Of a stretch of DNA of 64,000 nt, positions 18,014-28,328 are shown piece by piece. Below the pieces are notes generated by a model. That model did not search any database, had not been told where the DNA came from, and was given only the letters and a program-made list of their open reading frames with translations. Each line of letters starts with the position of its first letter. Positions within the stretch are counted from its first letter, which is position 1. The position numbers and the translations under genes are program-made. Origin of the DNA: Nitrospira sp. (GTDB lineage Bacteria; Nitrospirota; Nitrospiria; Nitrospirales; Nitrospiraceae); the NCBI GenBank assembly GCA_029194725.1, contig JARFXQ010000003.1, forward strand, positions 210,994 to 274,993, read 5' to 3'.

Positions 18014-18078
18014 GGTGGCGATACTGGACATTTCCCTGATTCATCTGTACAGTAACACGTACATCACAGGAGGCTGCC

Positions 18079-18330
18079 ATGGATACGCTGACCTACACAA
18101 CCGTTCGTGCCAATCTCGCTCGCGCAATGGACCGGGTGTGCGACGACCACGAGGCCTTGATTATTACCCGCAACGGCGAACAGTCCGTTGTGATGCTGTC
18201 GCTCGAAGACTACAAGGCGCTGGAAGAAACCGCCTATCTTCTACGAACACCCGCCAACGCCAAGAGACTTCTTTCGGCCGTTGCGCAACTGAACGCAGGC
18301 AAAGGCGTAGCGCGGAAGCTGGCCAAGTGA
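18079..18330 (+). CDS. yefM: YefM/Phd-type antitoxin
   Basis: The 83-residue protein has the Phd/YefM fold: TYTTVRANLARAMDRVCDDH, then LIITRNGEQSVVMLSLEDYK, and a C-terminal toxin-wrapping region. It should bind and neutralise YoeB and repress its own promoter. An AGGAGG element precedes the ATG. It overlaps yoeB by four bases (GTGA). Confidence 0.92.
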   Translation: MDTLTYTTVRANLARAMDRVCDDHEALIITRNGEQSVVMLSLEDYKALEETAYLLRTPANAKRLLSAVAQLNAGKGVARKLAK

Positions 18331-18581
18331 AGTTGGTGTTCGCCGACGAGGCGTGGGATGACTACCTGTATTGGCAGAAGCACGACAAACGCATGGTAGA
18401 ACGGATCAACAAGCTCATCCGCGACACACAACGCGAACCCTTCGGTGGCGTCGGCAAACCGGAGCCATTGAAGCATGCCCTATCGGGGTTTTGGTCGCGG
18501 CGGATTACGGATGAACATCGCATGGTGTATCGCGTGGTACATGATGCGCTAGAAATTGCGCAGCTCCGATTCCACTACTGA
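18327..18581 (+). CDS. yoeB: YoeB-type mRNA interferase toxin
   Basis: Translation from the GTG at 18327 gives 84 residues starting VKLVFADEAWDDYLYWQKHD. The RelE-fold catalytic elements of YoeB are present: Glu in KPEPLKH, Arg in FWSRRITDEHR and the terminal LRFHY with the catalytic His. YoeB cleaves mRNA in the ribosomal A site. The GTG start overlaps the antitoxin stop, ensuring coupled translation. The pair appears intact. Confidence 0.92.
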   Translation: MKLVFADEAWDDYLYWQKHDKRMVERINKLIRDTQREPFGGVGKPEPLKHALSGFWSRRITDEHRMVYRVVHDALEIAQLRFHY

Positions 18582-18725
18582 TTCAAGACGCCTCTCACTG
18601 TTTAGACCGATTCGCATTACAGGAAATTAGGGATCAGAGTGCAATTTCAGCGGGGCGATCAGCCCGGTTGGGATGCCCCCGCGTTTCCCCTTTCAGTCAC
18701 CTGCCGACTTGGCTGCCAATTTCTT

Positions 18726-18884
18726 CTAGGCCGCTGTGAGCCGGACTTTCCCGCCCTTGCCGAGCTTCACATGCTGCTTGGCGTGCCAGAGATCGTGATT
18801 GTCCTGCCCGCGTTCCGATTCCTTCGCGGTCCATTGATGGCATTCACCACCGCTGTGACGACTCTTACCTCGGGTGATCGGCAC
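18726..18884 (-). CDS. Possible small basic protein overlapping the SPFH gene end
   Basis: A GTG at 18884 opens a 52-codon frame ending in TAG. It contains HQWTAKESERGQDNHDLWHA and a basic tail (KLGKGGKVRL), a composition that looks like a real protein and not a chance frame. It overlaps the last 20 bases of the upstream lipoprotein gene. It could be a small coupled gene or the tail of a decayed one. No family is known to me. Confidence 0.3.
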   Translation of the reverse strand: MPITRGKSRHSGGECHQWTAKESERGQDNHDLWHAKQHVKLGKGGKVRLTAA

Positions 18885-19722
18885 CGGGGTTGATGATCAA
18901 CGGAACATTGAGCTTGTCGGGCACGATGAGTGTCTTGGCACCTGGACTTTCATAGAGCTTGAACCGCAAATAGTCCGGCGTCAGCGTTTTGGTGATGACT
19001 TCCTGGGCCTGCGACTGTCCAATCGCCCGGATCCTCATGCTTTCGGCTTCGCCATCCGCGCGAATCTTCAACGAATCACCCTCGCCTTTCGCGTGAATTC
19101 GAGCAATCTCGGCGTTGCGCTGCGCAATCACGACCTCAAAGTCCTTTTGCTCCTTTTCCTGCTCCTTCGCCTGTTTCTGTTCGATGGCCCGTAACACCAT
19201 CTGCGAAAACTCCATTTCCGAGAGGGCCACGTTGTAGACGTCCAGATGGCGCCCTTTCAACGCTTCGACCACCACTGCTTCGATCTTATTTCCTATTTCG
19301 CTGCTGCGCTCAGGAAGCGTGACCATGGTGTAGTTCGCGACGACCGCGCGCACAGCCGACAGGAGTTGCGCGTGAACCAATTCCCTGTACCATTCATGCC
19401 CCACTTCCTGGGCCAGAAAATATATTTCTTCCGGGATGGGGCGCATGGTGATCGCGGCAAACACGGTCACCGTGAGATCGTCAGCCGTCAGCGCATCCAC
19501 TTTTTCCTTGAAGGTCTTCCATTTCGTGTCGTACACAAAGACATCGTTCCAGGGAGCTCGCCAGTAGAGTCCTTCCTTGAGCGGTTCCTTCGTCAGTCCC
19601 GCAGTGAGGGGGTACCAACGCAACCCTCGATTCCCTGGATTCACCGTGGTACTGCAGCCCTGGAGGAGCACCACTATCGGGATCAGCAAAAGAAGTACAC
19701 GAGCTTTCACAGAATGTTTCAT
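18865..19722 (-). CDS. SPFH/prohibitin-like lipoprotein
   Basis: The 285-residue protein has a hydrophobic leader with lipobox LLQGCS and an SPFH (band 7) domain (about residues 30-190; GLYWRAPWNDVFVYDTKWKT, LTADDLTVTVFAAITMRPIP) followed by a long charged coiled coil (EQKQAKEQEKEQKDFEVVIA) and a short C-terminal domain. SPFH proteins form membrane rings or scaffolds that often modulate proteases. The lipoprotein signal means it is likely periplasmic, unlike cytoplasmic flotillins. No NfeD or protease gene adjoins it. Confidence 0.85.
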   Translation of the reverse strand: MKHSVKARVLLLLIPIVVLLQGCSTTVNPGNRGLRWYPLTAGLTKEPLKEGLYWRAPWNDVFVYDTKWKTFKEKVDALTADDLTVTVFAAITMRPIPEEIYFLAQEVGHEWYRELVHAQLLSAVRAVVANYTMVTLPERSSEIGNKIEAVVVEALKGRHLDVYNVALSEMEFSQMVLRAIEQKQAKEQEKEQKDFEVVIAQRNAEIARIHAKGEGDSLKIRADGEAESMRIRAIGQSQAQEVITKTLTPDYLRFKLYESPGAKTLIVPDKLNVPLIINPGADHPR

Positions 19723-19768
19723 ACATCCCTCCTCTTCCTTGCGTCATACATTCCGGTGGGCCTGCACG

Positions 19769-20122
19769 TTATGGGACCGTCGCCGGGCGTTGCCTAGTGC
19801 GCCCCACGGACGCATGCGCCTCGGCGAGACGTTCGAATTCCTTTGCGGTTTGTTCGTAGTGGCTTGCCAATGACCGAGCACCGGAGACCAAGCTCGCGTC
19901 GGGTCCAAAGAGGGCTTCATAACGCGTCGCGGCAGTCGCTTGCGCGTTGGCCTTCTCGTGCATCTCAGCAGCTCGATTCCGATAGAGATTCGTGATGGCT
20001 GTTTGGTCATATGAGGGATCATAGGTGCTCGAATCGAGAGATTCATGCGAAGCGCACCCATAGAACGCCATTAGGCAGACCAGGAGGATCCTGCTCACTT
20101 TCTCGATTGATTTGTGAGTCAT
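19769..20122 (-). CDS. Small lipoprotein
   Basis: The ATG at 20122 follows AGGAGAG at good spacing and is chosen over one 8 codons upstream. The 117-residue product has a signal with lipobox-like MAFYGCAS and a helical mature part (AAEMHEKANAQATAATRYEA, LASHYEQTAKEFERLAEAHA). No family was recognised. It lies upstream of the SPFH lipoprotein on the same strand, so the two may share a transcript. Confidence 0.7.
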   Translation of the reverse strand: MTHKSIEKVSRILLVCLMAFYGCASHESLDSSTYDPSYDQTAITNLYRNRAAEMHEKANAQATAATRYEALFGPDASLVSGARSLASHYEQTAKEFERLAEAHASVGRTRQRPATVP

Positions 20123-21219
20123 CAACTCTCTCCTGCCATTGGCCACTCGAACAACTTCGGCGATAGGAGGATGAGTGAAGCGCCTGCCGGAGATTGTACT
20201 ACACCAAACACCTCAATAGCTGGAGATGCGAATCCCCTGTTAGCTTCCCGAAGATGCTCGACTTCGGTCGCTGCTCACGGCAATCCGGTAGTATACGCCT
20301 CGAGAAAATTAAGCTTGTCCGATTGAGATGACATCTGGATCGGCGGCCCCCAGCCGGACTGCGGGGGAGTCGTCAACTGAAAGGCCGCAAAGCAGGTAGC
20401 GTGCTGGTGGTAGCGGGGAAACGCGTGGAAGATACGGGCCAACACTCGCCGCGTCATCCGCCGCCCAGGAGATTTGCCACAGTTTCCGATCAGGCACCGA
20501 CCATTACATGTGGAGGCACCTGACTTAAACGGAGAAGTAAGAGATGACTAAACAGACCGGCTGGCTGTCGCAACCACGCACCGTGAATCTCCTGGAGTAA
20601 ATGGTCGAGAGTGCCTTCTCTCTACCTAAGGGTCCAGAACCACAGAAGAGTTTTTCACAGCCTGCTGGAAGGCGCATATTAAGCAGAAGCCGGAGGAGCT
20701 TTAAGTCATTGTACTTGAGCATGACCAGTATAAGTGCCTAGCCTGCTCGTAATATGGGCCAACAACAGTGGGGCCATTCTCATCTGGCCCGAACGAGAAA
20801 AATGGGCGCATAAGTATCTAGGTCCAGTCGGTTCTATTCGCGCTGGACCATAGTCTCGACGAAAGGTTTCAGCGATAGCTTGTTCGGTGAGTGTTCCGTC
20901 GAGGAAAGATGGTTGGGCAAGACAGGCCATAAGTGATGCGAGTATGACAGGACTCAGCAGGACCGGTCGACCCCATAAGTTAAACCTCAGGTCCGACGGT
21001 TTTTCGCGAGCATGATCGTTCTGATTATCACTACCGACGTCCGTCCGTCCAAGCAACAACACCTGATGCAAACCGGGAAGGCAAGCGTATCTGAACAACC
21101 ACATTGAACCTTGGCGGTGGTCAGGCATTGTTTCGCAACCGTTCTCTGTTCGCTCAATTGTGAGTTGGTCAAGTGCAGATAGTATTGGCCCGATCCACTA
21201 ATGATCTAGGAGACCTATA
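20123..21219. other. Long non-coding region before the copper oxidase cluster
   Basis: About 1.1 kb without a well-supported gene. A 140-codon minus-strand frame (20706-21128) has a short hydrophobic stretch with LASLMACLAQPS, but it has no good ribosome binding site and an unusual composition, so it is not called. The promoter of the 21220 gene should lie near the right end. No RNA or repeat was recognised. Confidence 0.35.
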
Positions 21220-23292
21220 ATGCACCAACAGGCACAAACTCATCGGCTGTCGGAGAGTGCAGAGGCTGATTCGACACCTCGCGCCCGTCGTATCGGACTA
21301 ATCATTGTGCTGGTCACGATAAGTCAAACCATGTTGTGGAGCCTCCCTCCCGTTTGGGCAGCAGGCGTCGAACGCACCGCGCCAAATCCGCCGCTGCTCG
21401 AACTTCGCAAGGCAGCTCCCCGAACGACTCTCATGGCGCTTCCGTCCGCCGGGCAGCCGAGGGCGGGGATCGAGAGGCAACTTGACCTCAATCTCGTCTA
21501 CAGTGACAGCAAGCTCTACAATCCCGGCACGGGGCGGTATGACAAGGTAAGACTGCGCAGCTATGCCGGCACAGACACCAACCCGGAACGACCCTACGTC
21601 GCCCCCACCATCGAGGTCACCCCGGGAGACACGGTGCGTATTACTCTCAACAACAAGCTGCCCCCCGACCCCGATTGCCTCGACTGGCCCAACGATAAGG
21701 TCGACATCCCTCACTGCTTCAACGGCACTAACCTACACTCCCACGGCCTGTGGGTAAGCCCCACCGGCAACAGCGACAATGTGCTGCTGAAGATCAATCC
21801 GGGGGTCAACTTCCAGTACGAGTACAACCTTCCACCCGATCATCCAGCCGGGACGTTCTGGTATCATTCCCATCTCCATGGTTCGACGGCGCTGCAAGTG
21901 TCAAGCGGCATGGCTGGTGCTCTCATCGTCCGCGGTAATCGTCTGCCTACGGCACAGGTCAATGGTGACATCGATACCCTGCTGAAACGTCGCGACGGAA
22001 CGGCCCTGCGGGAGCGCATCCTGGTGCTTCAGCAAATTCAGTACTACTGCCCCAAAAGCAACAGTCAAGACAACGTATGGGATTGCAAGGAGGGGGAAAC
22101 TGGTGTCATCGAGTCCTACGATAATTTTGGCCCTGGCAGCTGGGCACAATCTGGCCGTTACACCAGCATCAACGGGTCGATCCGTCCATTCTTTACCAGT
22201 AAAGCCGGTGATATCGAGCGCTGGCGGATGATCCATGCTGGTGTACGCGAGACCATCAACCTGGAATTCCGGCGCTCCAAGTCCGGCAGCTTCCCCAGTG
22301 TCGACATGCTAAAAGGCGCCGAGACCGACCGTTTCATCACCGAAAACTGTACAGGTGATCCCATACCCTACCATGTCATTGCCAACGATGGTCTGACCAG
22401 GATGGCCGCGTGGCAAACCCCGCAGACGACCCTCCAACCAGGCTACCGGAGTGACGCGCTGGTCGTGTTCCCCGAAGCGGGCACCTACTGTGTGATCGAT
22501 GCCGCAGCTCCGGCCGCAGCCAGCGTCACCCAGGAAGCAGAGAGCCGCCAATTGCTCGGCGTGGTGCGGGTCTTTTCTGGCACTGCGGTTGCCAATATCC
22601 ACAACTACGTGACCAAAAAACTTGTGGCTGCCGCCGAGCGCACTATGCCGAGGCCGGTTCGGTCCAAGGTCATCGCCGACCTGAAAAACGGGCTCAAACT
22701 CACCAGATTCACGCCACATCCGGATGTCAAGGACAGCGAAATCACCGGCAAACAAGAATTAGCTTTCTTCATTGACACGTCGACTCCCAACGTGACGTTC
22801 GACGTCAGCAATGGTCTGGGCGCGTCCTCGAACCCGGCCAAACCGTTCGATCCCAAACCCTACGATCCCAACCGCATTGATCGCTTTCTGATTTCAGGAG
22901 GCGTGGATGAATGGACATTGCAATCACGGTTCGTCAGCCATCCATTTCATATTCATGTGAACCCTTTTCAGATCGTCAAGATTCTTGATCCAGACGGTAA
23001 GGATGTGAGCGTGGCCGATGCCACTGACGACACCGGAGGCGAGCCTGATCCTCAGTATCCAGGCTTACAGGGCGTGTGGAAGGATACCTTGTGGATCAAA
23101 AGTCTAATCCCCAAGAAACCGTATCCCCAGGGGGCCTATACGCTCATCATGCGCACGCGCTACCAGCGCTATATCGGGGAATACGTGCTGCACTGCCACA
23201 TCCTTGACCACGAGGACCAAGGCATGATGCAGAACGTCAGCATCGTCCTTCCAAATGGCCAGGGCGGTACCGTTGCTGATGGCGATCACTAA
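21220..23292 (+). CDS. Multicopper oxidase (laccase-like)
   Basis: An AGGAGA precedes the ATG. The 690-residue protein has a long N-terminal signal region (RRIGLIIVLVTISQTMLWSL, cleavage near VWAAG) and the four copper-binding blocks of multicopper oxidases: LHSHG (about residue 172), WYHSHLHG (about 215), HPFHIHVNPFQ (about 573) and HCHILDHEDQGMM (about 657). It should oxidise phenols or metals and reduce oxygen to water in the periplasm. It is longer than usual laccases. It heads a same-strand run with tyrosinase-like and LodAB-like genes, so a role in phenol/quinone or amine oxidation is suggested. Confidence 0.93.
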   Translation: MHQQAQTHRLSESAEADSTPRARRIGLIIVLVTISQTMLWSLPPVWAAGVERTAPNPPLLELRKAAPRTTLMALPSAGQPRAGIERQLDLNLVYSDSKLYNPGTGRYDKVRLRSYAGTDTNPERPYVAPTIEVTPGDTVRITLNNKLPPDPDCLDWPNDKVDIPHCFNGTNLHSHGLWVSPTGNSDNVLLKINPGVNFQYEYNLPPDHPAGTFWYHSHLHGSTALQVSSGMAGALIVRGNRLPTAQVNGDIDTLLKRRDGTALRERILVLQQIQYYCPKSNSQDNVWDCKEGETGVIESYDNFGPGSWAQSGRYTSINGSIRPFFTSKAGDIERWRMIHAGVRETINLEFRRSKSGSFPSVDMLKGAETDRFITENCTGDPIPYHVIANDGLTRMAAWQTPQTTLQPGYRSDALVVFPEAGTYCVIDAAAPAAASVTQEAESRQLLGVVRVFSGTAVANIHNYVTKKLVAAAERTMPRPVRSKVIADLKNGLKLTRFTPHPDVKDSEITGKQELAFFIDTSTPNVTFDVSNGLGASSNPAKPFDPKPYDPNRIDRFLISGGVDEWTLQSRFVSHPFHIHVNPFQIVKILDPDGKDVSVADATDDTGGEPDPQYPGLQGVWKDTLWIKSLIPKKPYPQGAYTLIMRTRYQRYIGEYVLHCHILDHEDQGMMQNVSIVLPNGQGGTVADGDH

Positions 23293-23367
23293 ACGGTCGG
23301 GGTGCTGAGCTTCCACACGTCAGGACAAGGTAAACATCGCATACCATACTTACCAGGGGAACGAGCT

Positions 23368-23844
23368 ATGGCACAGATTCACCCTAGCCGTTATCAGCAA
23401 GTGCGGCAGATATTGAACGACGCTGCACAGGATAGCCCAGTAGATTATGGCGGCGTTGGGCGATTTTGGGACCAAGACGTGGACATTCTGAAGTCCGCAC
23501 GCCTCCACGGGATTCCGATGATCGCCCCGGAAACACCTCCTGCTTGCTGCAGCCATACTAGCGGGGCCACGGATGGCCCCCGCAGCGCGGCTTCGGGCCT
23601 GATCCAGGGCTTACGAGGTGAGCGACCATTCGACGGCAGCCGGTTTCCGCCGCTTCCCTGGGGTGGCAAACGAGTCGCAGCGGCAGACATCCAGGTGATC
23701 GCCGACTGGATCGACGGAGGATGCTTAGACGATGGCCAGCCCTCAGCCGCTGCCTCCATGCCGCTGCACCTTGCAACCGAAGACATGACCCATATCCTGG
23801 TGCGGGACAACTCCGAGTTCGGTCTGGCCCCGGCGGGCGCATAG
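23368..23844 (+). CDS. Hypothetical protein preceding the tyrosinase gene
   Basis: The ATG at 23368 follows AGGGGA and starts MAQIHPSRYQQVRQILNDAA. The 158-residue product has a cysteine pair (APETPPACCSH) and a C-terminal KRVAAADIQVIADWIDGGCL, which resembles the WIDxGA segment found in some cytochrome-like and planctomycete domains, but no CxxCH haem motif is present. It lies 22 bases before the tyrosinase reading frame and may be a subunit or assembly partner. No family assignment is made. Confidence 0.6.
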   Translation: MAQIHPSRYQQVRQILNDAAQDSPVDYGGVGRFWDQDVDILKSARLHGIPMIAPETPPACCSHTSGATDGPRSAASGLIQGLRGERPFDGSRFPPLPWGGKRVAAADIQVIADWIDGGCLDDGQPSAAASMPLHLATEDMTHILVRDNSEFGLAPAGA

Positions 23845-23865
23845 CGTCCCACTCGGCCCGGTGAA

Positions 23866-25471
23866 TTGAAACAGCGAGTCAATCTTGATTGTTTGGGCGA
23901 GCCCGAACTTGACCAGCTACGAGCAGCGTTTCGGCAGATCTACGACCTGAACGACTGGCCCGAGGACCGCCGCAGCTACAACAACCAGGCGCTGATCCAT
24001 CAGAACCATTGCCAGCATGGCTGGGAACGGTTCCTGATCTGGCATCGTGCTTATCTCTATGAGTTCGAGCAGAACATACAGGACTTCTATCCGAACCTCA
24101 CCCTCCCGTATTGGGACTGGACCATGCCCCACTACCGGCCCGAGCAACCGGAAAAGGGGTGGATCATCCCGCAGTCATTCCAGGCGTTCTTGACGAGGGA
24201 GGCCGTCGAGAAGTGGCTGCCTCAGCTCAACCCGGCTCCGGCGCCTGAACAGAAGCAGAAGTTTTACGCTCTGGCGGAGCAGCGGCAGTATTTTGTATCG
24301 CAAAGATGCCTCTTCCAGTATGTGGATAACACAATCGGTTATACTCACATTACCCTCAAAGCAGACGACCCCAACCGCCAACGCCTAATCGATGCTCTGC
24401 TGGATTCCAACCCGCTCTGGTATCCCCTGCGCTATCCCGCCGAATTCCAATTCTAAGGCCGGTAACACGATCAACGATGTGATCCATTATCACTACCCTT
24501 GCGCACAGGACATCCATCAAATCCTCGCGCTCAACAATTTCCGTGACTTCGGCGGTGGCAGCATCTACGACGCTGCGTTTGGCTTCCTGGATCAGAACCC
24601 GCACAACACCATGCACATCTGGGCCGGCGGCCAGAATCCCTATGCCAACGGTGCAGGCAGCTACGAGGTATGTCCAGCCGCGCCGGCTCCAGAACCGGCA
24701 GACGGTCTTGGCGAGCGCCGCAATCTGATGGTGCGGGTCAGCGGACGACGCTTTCATTCGCGTGCCGATATGTACCAGCAACCAGCGCTCGGCGATATGT
24801 TCAGCAACCTCACCGCCTCCTATGATCCGGTGTTTTGGCCGATTCATGTCAATGTGGATCGCCTGTGGTGGGAATGGCAGAAACGCAACCCGAATGCCTC
24901 TCCAGTGGAACTGGACGCGATCCTCTCGCCGTGGAACTATACCCAGCGCGATACCTTGCATATTGCGCGCTTCGGTTACGAATACGTGCGCAACACCTGT
25001 TTCATCCCGGTCGGACTCAATGCGCCGGTGAGTCGCTTTCTGTCTCAGCCCATCCCCATATCGGAACAGACGCGAGGCTTTCGCAACGCAGAAATCCGGC
25101 TGCACTGGGTACCTCAATTGGATCGGTCGTGTTTCATCCGAGCCTTTCTCAACCAACCTGATGCCAACGCCCATACCCCTTGGCGCGACAACCAACACTT
25201 CGCCGGGTATCTGGCCATATTCGGCCACGGTGCCTGTTACGGCGGCCCTGGTCATTGTGATACCCCACCACCCCGGCCGCGGGACTACGACAACCGCACC
25301 CGCAGCCACAATATGCCCCGCAATCATCGTATCGACGTGACAACCTGCGCCAGGCGCTTACTGGAAACCGCGCTGACACTGCAAATCACGCTGGTCGTCA
25401 TCGGTGACGATCACGAGGAGGAAATCGACCTCCTCAAGCTGGAAGGCGTATCCCTGAATTTTCTGGACTAA
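23866..25471 (+). pseudogene. Tyrosinase-family (type 3 copper) protein, frameshifted
   Basis: The first part (TTG start at 23866, ending 24456) carries the CuA-type segment HQNHCQHGWERFLIWHRAYL and LPYWDWTMPHY. The second, in the next frame from about 24450, carries CuB elements HNTMHIWAGG and FWPIHVNVDRLWW plus a C-terminal domain rich in paired strands. Joining them needs removal of one base near 24451-24456 (EFQF then KAGNTIND). An intact protein would be about 534 residues and oxidise phenols to quinones. The break separates CuA from CuB, so the present product cannot be active unless recoded or the base is an assembly error. Confidence 0.75.
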
Positions 25472-27909
25472 TGGCGAGAGACACAACCATGAGCAGGTAT
25501 AAAATCCATCCCGGCATCGGTATCGCTCGCCTTGGCAACAGTGAGACCGCGTTCTACATCGCTCCAGAAGTCCCCGCCGGTCTCCCCCAGGAATGTGACG
25601 CCCAAGGGAATCCCATCCTCACCCCGGACGGGTCTGGCCCGATCCTGGTCAAGACCTTCAAAGACAAGCAAGGTCGTATCAAGCGTCAAGCGGCTCGCTT
25701 CCAAGTGTTCGTGTACGACGACAGCCCGGAAGGCCGACCACTGAAAATTGGAGACTGCGTGGAGGGCGGCGGCAATCATGGCACGCTCATCGACATCCAG
25801 TGGCGGGTCTATCTCGCCAACAAGAAAGCCTCCTGGTATGAGTTCCACCAGAGGGTCGGCGAACATGGCTATGCTCCGGATGCTCCACGTCGTAACGCCG
25901 ATGTCGTCGACCGCGACCGGCTGGTGATCGATCCCGGCTCCCGCAGCATCAACACCAGTACCAGGCGGCAGGCTCGCTTCGACCGTTCTGGCAACGCCAC
26001 CCATGCCGCCACTTTCCCGCCGGAAGATATTCAGCCCCACGTCATCGACACCTTGGGTGAAATTCTGACTGACGATCAAGGCCGCTTACTGGTGTTGGGC
26101 GGACACGGTCATTCCGGCAGTCAGAAATCCGGCCCAGGCGAGCCACACATCAGCCATTATGCCAACAATGACGGCTGATACGACGACGTTTCGGACGGTC
26201 CGGTAATGGCGCGGCTGGTGATGTACTCTGAGCAGGTTGGCCAGAACCGCTATATCGACGTGGAATATCCCGCCTGGGTCATCGTCGGCTATCCACGCTT
26301 TGCGCCACAAATCCTTGACATGATTACCATGGACGAGGTGCTGTACGACCTGTATCTGCGTGAGTTTGCCTATGACACTTCGCTCTATGGCGAACTCGGC
26401 GACTTCAACCATACAGCCAAAATTCCCAGCCACGATACCACGGCACGACACCAATGGAAGGCCGGCCGGCTGACCTGGAATCGCAAATACAAGCCCTGGT
26501 TCTACCGGGACATTTGGCCGATCCTGTTTCGGCCCAATGAGTTCATGTACTTGTCCGACATCCTTGCACAGTCCAATTTCCCCCACGACCAAGAGCGGCG
26601 TGGCACTTTCAACCCCTGTGTGCTCGGGCAAACACCCAAAGGGTTCACCGACAAAGCCGGTTGGGAAGCCGCCAGCAAGACACCGAATCCCATCACCCTG
26701 GCTTGCCTTCGCGGGGAAGCTCTCCCAGGTGATCAACCTACCGCCACGCACCTCACCGCGACGCGGGAGGCGCAACAGGGTGAGGCCAATGTCGAAACTC
26801 GGCAAGCACCACAACTGGACAAGGATGGTCGCTGGTTGTTTGACCCGTATGGGCCGATGCGGCGTTTCCTGTTCGACCTGCTGCGGCGTGGTGGCGAAGA
26901 AAACGAGTTTAGGATGGAAGACAAGGTCGGTAGTCGGATTCACAACCTCCCGTTGATGCCACTGCTGTGCGGCGACAATCCCCTTTCCGACGTGGCACCG
27001 GCAAAATTTCTCCGGCTCACCGATTACCAGTTGTTCGTGCTGCGGCAATGGGCCGAGGGGAATTTCATCAACGAAATGGAAGAGTGTTGGATCGATCCCC
27101 AGACCTATCCCGTGTTCTTGCCCTATTCCATCGTCCCGCCCCCTAGTACAGGACGACAATTGGACCGAGGCGTCCTGAGCAATGTCCTGGGAGGTGCCTT
27201 CTGCCCCGGCGGCGAGGTCGGTTGGATCATGCGCAATCCGTCGATCTACCTAGAACCCTACCGTATCAAGGCGGACAGGGCGTGGTCCGATTTCCTGCAG
27301 TCTGCAGCCCAGGCCAATGCCACGCACGGCAGTCAACTCAACGACCTGACGTTTGCCATGAATAATCCGCTCAGCCATGATAACAACTTCCACGTGGGTC
27401 TCCAGCCCGGCGACCTAACGAAGTATATGGCGGTGCCCTGGCAGACAGACTTTAATGAATGCACCACGAACCCTGTCAACATCACCTATGCTGACTGGAA
27501 CAGCATCTCTCCCGAAAGCGAGAACGACCTCCGCCTGCAGCAGGAAGAGAAAACCTGGGACACCCTGTGGTGGCCGGCCCATCGGCCCTTACAATCAAAC
27601 CAGCTCACCGGCTTCGATGAAAAGGGGCAGCCGCAAACGGCCTGGACCACCTGGAGCCAGGGCATCCAGCAAACCAATGCGGGGGATTTCAAGATGGTGA
27701 GCCAGTGGTGGAAACTGGGTTTCATCATCCGCAATCCCTACCTGCCGGCGAGCAGCGCCAGAATGCCAAGCACGCAGGTGGATACCCTGTTCAACACCAC
27801 CTCCTATTACAGCGTGGAACGAGCCGGCACCGAGCACATCGCGGCCCCCAGCCCGCAGATCACCGCCATCATGAATATTCCGAAATCCGCCGACAAATCA
27901 GGAGGATAA
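25471..27909 (+). pseudogene. lodA: LodA-like quinoprotein oxidase with in-frame TGA
   Basis: The start codon overlaps the tyrosinase stop (TAATG). The frame is open for 813 codons except for TGA at 26176-26178 in NNDG-stop-YDDVSDGPV, a position where LodA/GoxA relatives have Trp (TGG). The rest contains LodA-family blocks. A Cys in GGAFCPGGEVGW (about residue 578) and a Trp in AVPWQTDF (about 657) match the pair that forms cysteine tryptophylquinone. LodA enzymes oxidise amino groups of lysine or glycine, releasing H2O2. As it stands the product stops after 235 residues. A nonsense mutation, readthrough or a sequencing error are the options. Confidence 0.8.
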
Positions 27910-27911
27910 CT

Positions 27912-28328
27912 ATGAGTGATAATCCATTCGTAGGCGTTTGGACTTACCGCAGCCTCTTGAATGCCCAGGACGTGAGCACCGATTTCAATAGCCTGGAATT
28001 CGGGCGAGGCACTATCGAAATTCGTGAGGACGTCATGCAGATCCTCTGTGGCACCATCGGGGGTCCGGGGTGGTCTTTGAACTTACAAGGCTCACGTGAA
28101 TACGGCACGCCGATGCGAGCACGGTTTCAAGGAGTTGGGACCGTGGGTGGCGAAAAATGGGTTTACGATTACGAGGGCTATCTGGTGAACCACTGGCCGG
28201 ATGGTGTCCAACAACGGCCCGCCATCGTCGGGTCCGTCATCCGCACGATTCCTCATTCTGGCGGCGCACCAGGGACGATCGCTCCCGCCGGTGTGGTGGC
28301 GTCGTTCTACGCCGTGAAGGCCGAGTGA
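27912..28328 (+). CDS. Small protein between lodA and lodB
   Basis: The ATG at 27912 follows GGAGG and gives 138 residues beginning MSDNPFVGVWTYRSLLNAQD. The composition (many Gly, short strands, FGRGTIEIREDVMQI, WVYDYEGYLVNHWPDG) suggests a small beta-barrel. No family was recognised. It sits 2 bases after lodA and directly abuts lodB, so it is likely a component or assembly helper of the same oxidase. Confidence 0.7.
   Translation: MSDNPFVGVWTYRSLLNAQDVSTDFNSLEFGRGTIEIREDVMQILCGTIGGPGWSLNLQGSREYGTPMRARFQGVGTVGGEKWVYDYEGYLVNHWPDGVQQRPAIVGSVIRTIPHSGGAPGTIAPAGVVASFYAVKAE

Larger units (their letters stand above)
17737..18078. other. Non-coding region between a hypothetical gene and yefM
   Basis: The region contains a short repeat at about 17848-17895 that recurs near 41515, a GTTAGGC heptamer at 18007-18013 with a GCCGAAC heptamer 57 bases before it (17944-17950), and a ribosome binding site (AGGAGG) before yefM. 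No gene was accepted here. Confidence 0.4.

Noticed and set aside
20706..21128. 140-codon minus-strand open frame
   Set aside because: A short hydrophobic stretch looked like a leader, but the start region and the rest lack coding character.
26176..26178. Selenocysteine at the lodA TGA
   Set aside because: Relatives are expected to have Trp, not Cys, at this point, and no SECIS-like hairpin was apparent right after the TGA.
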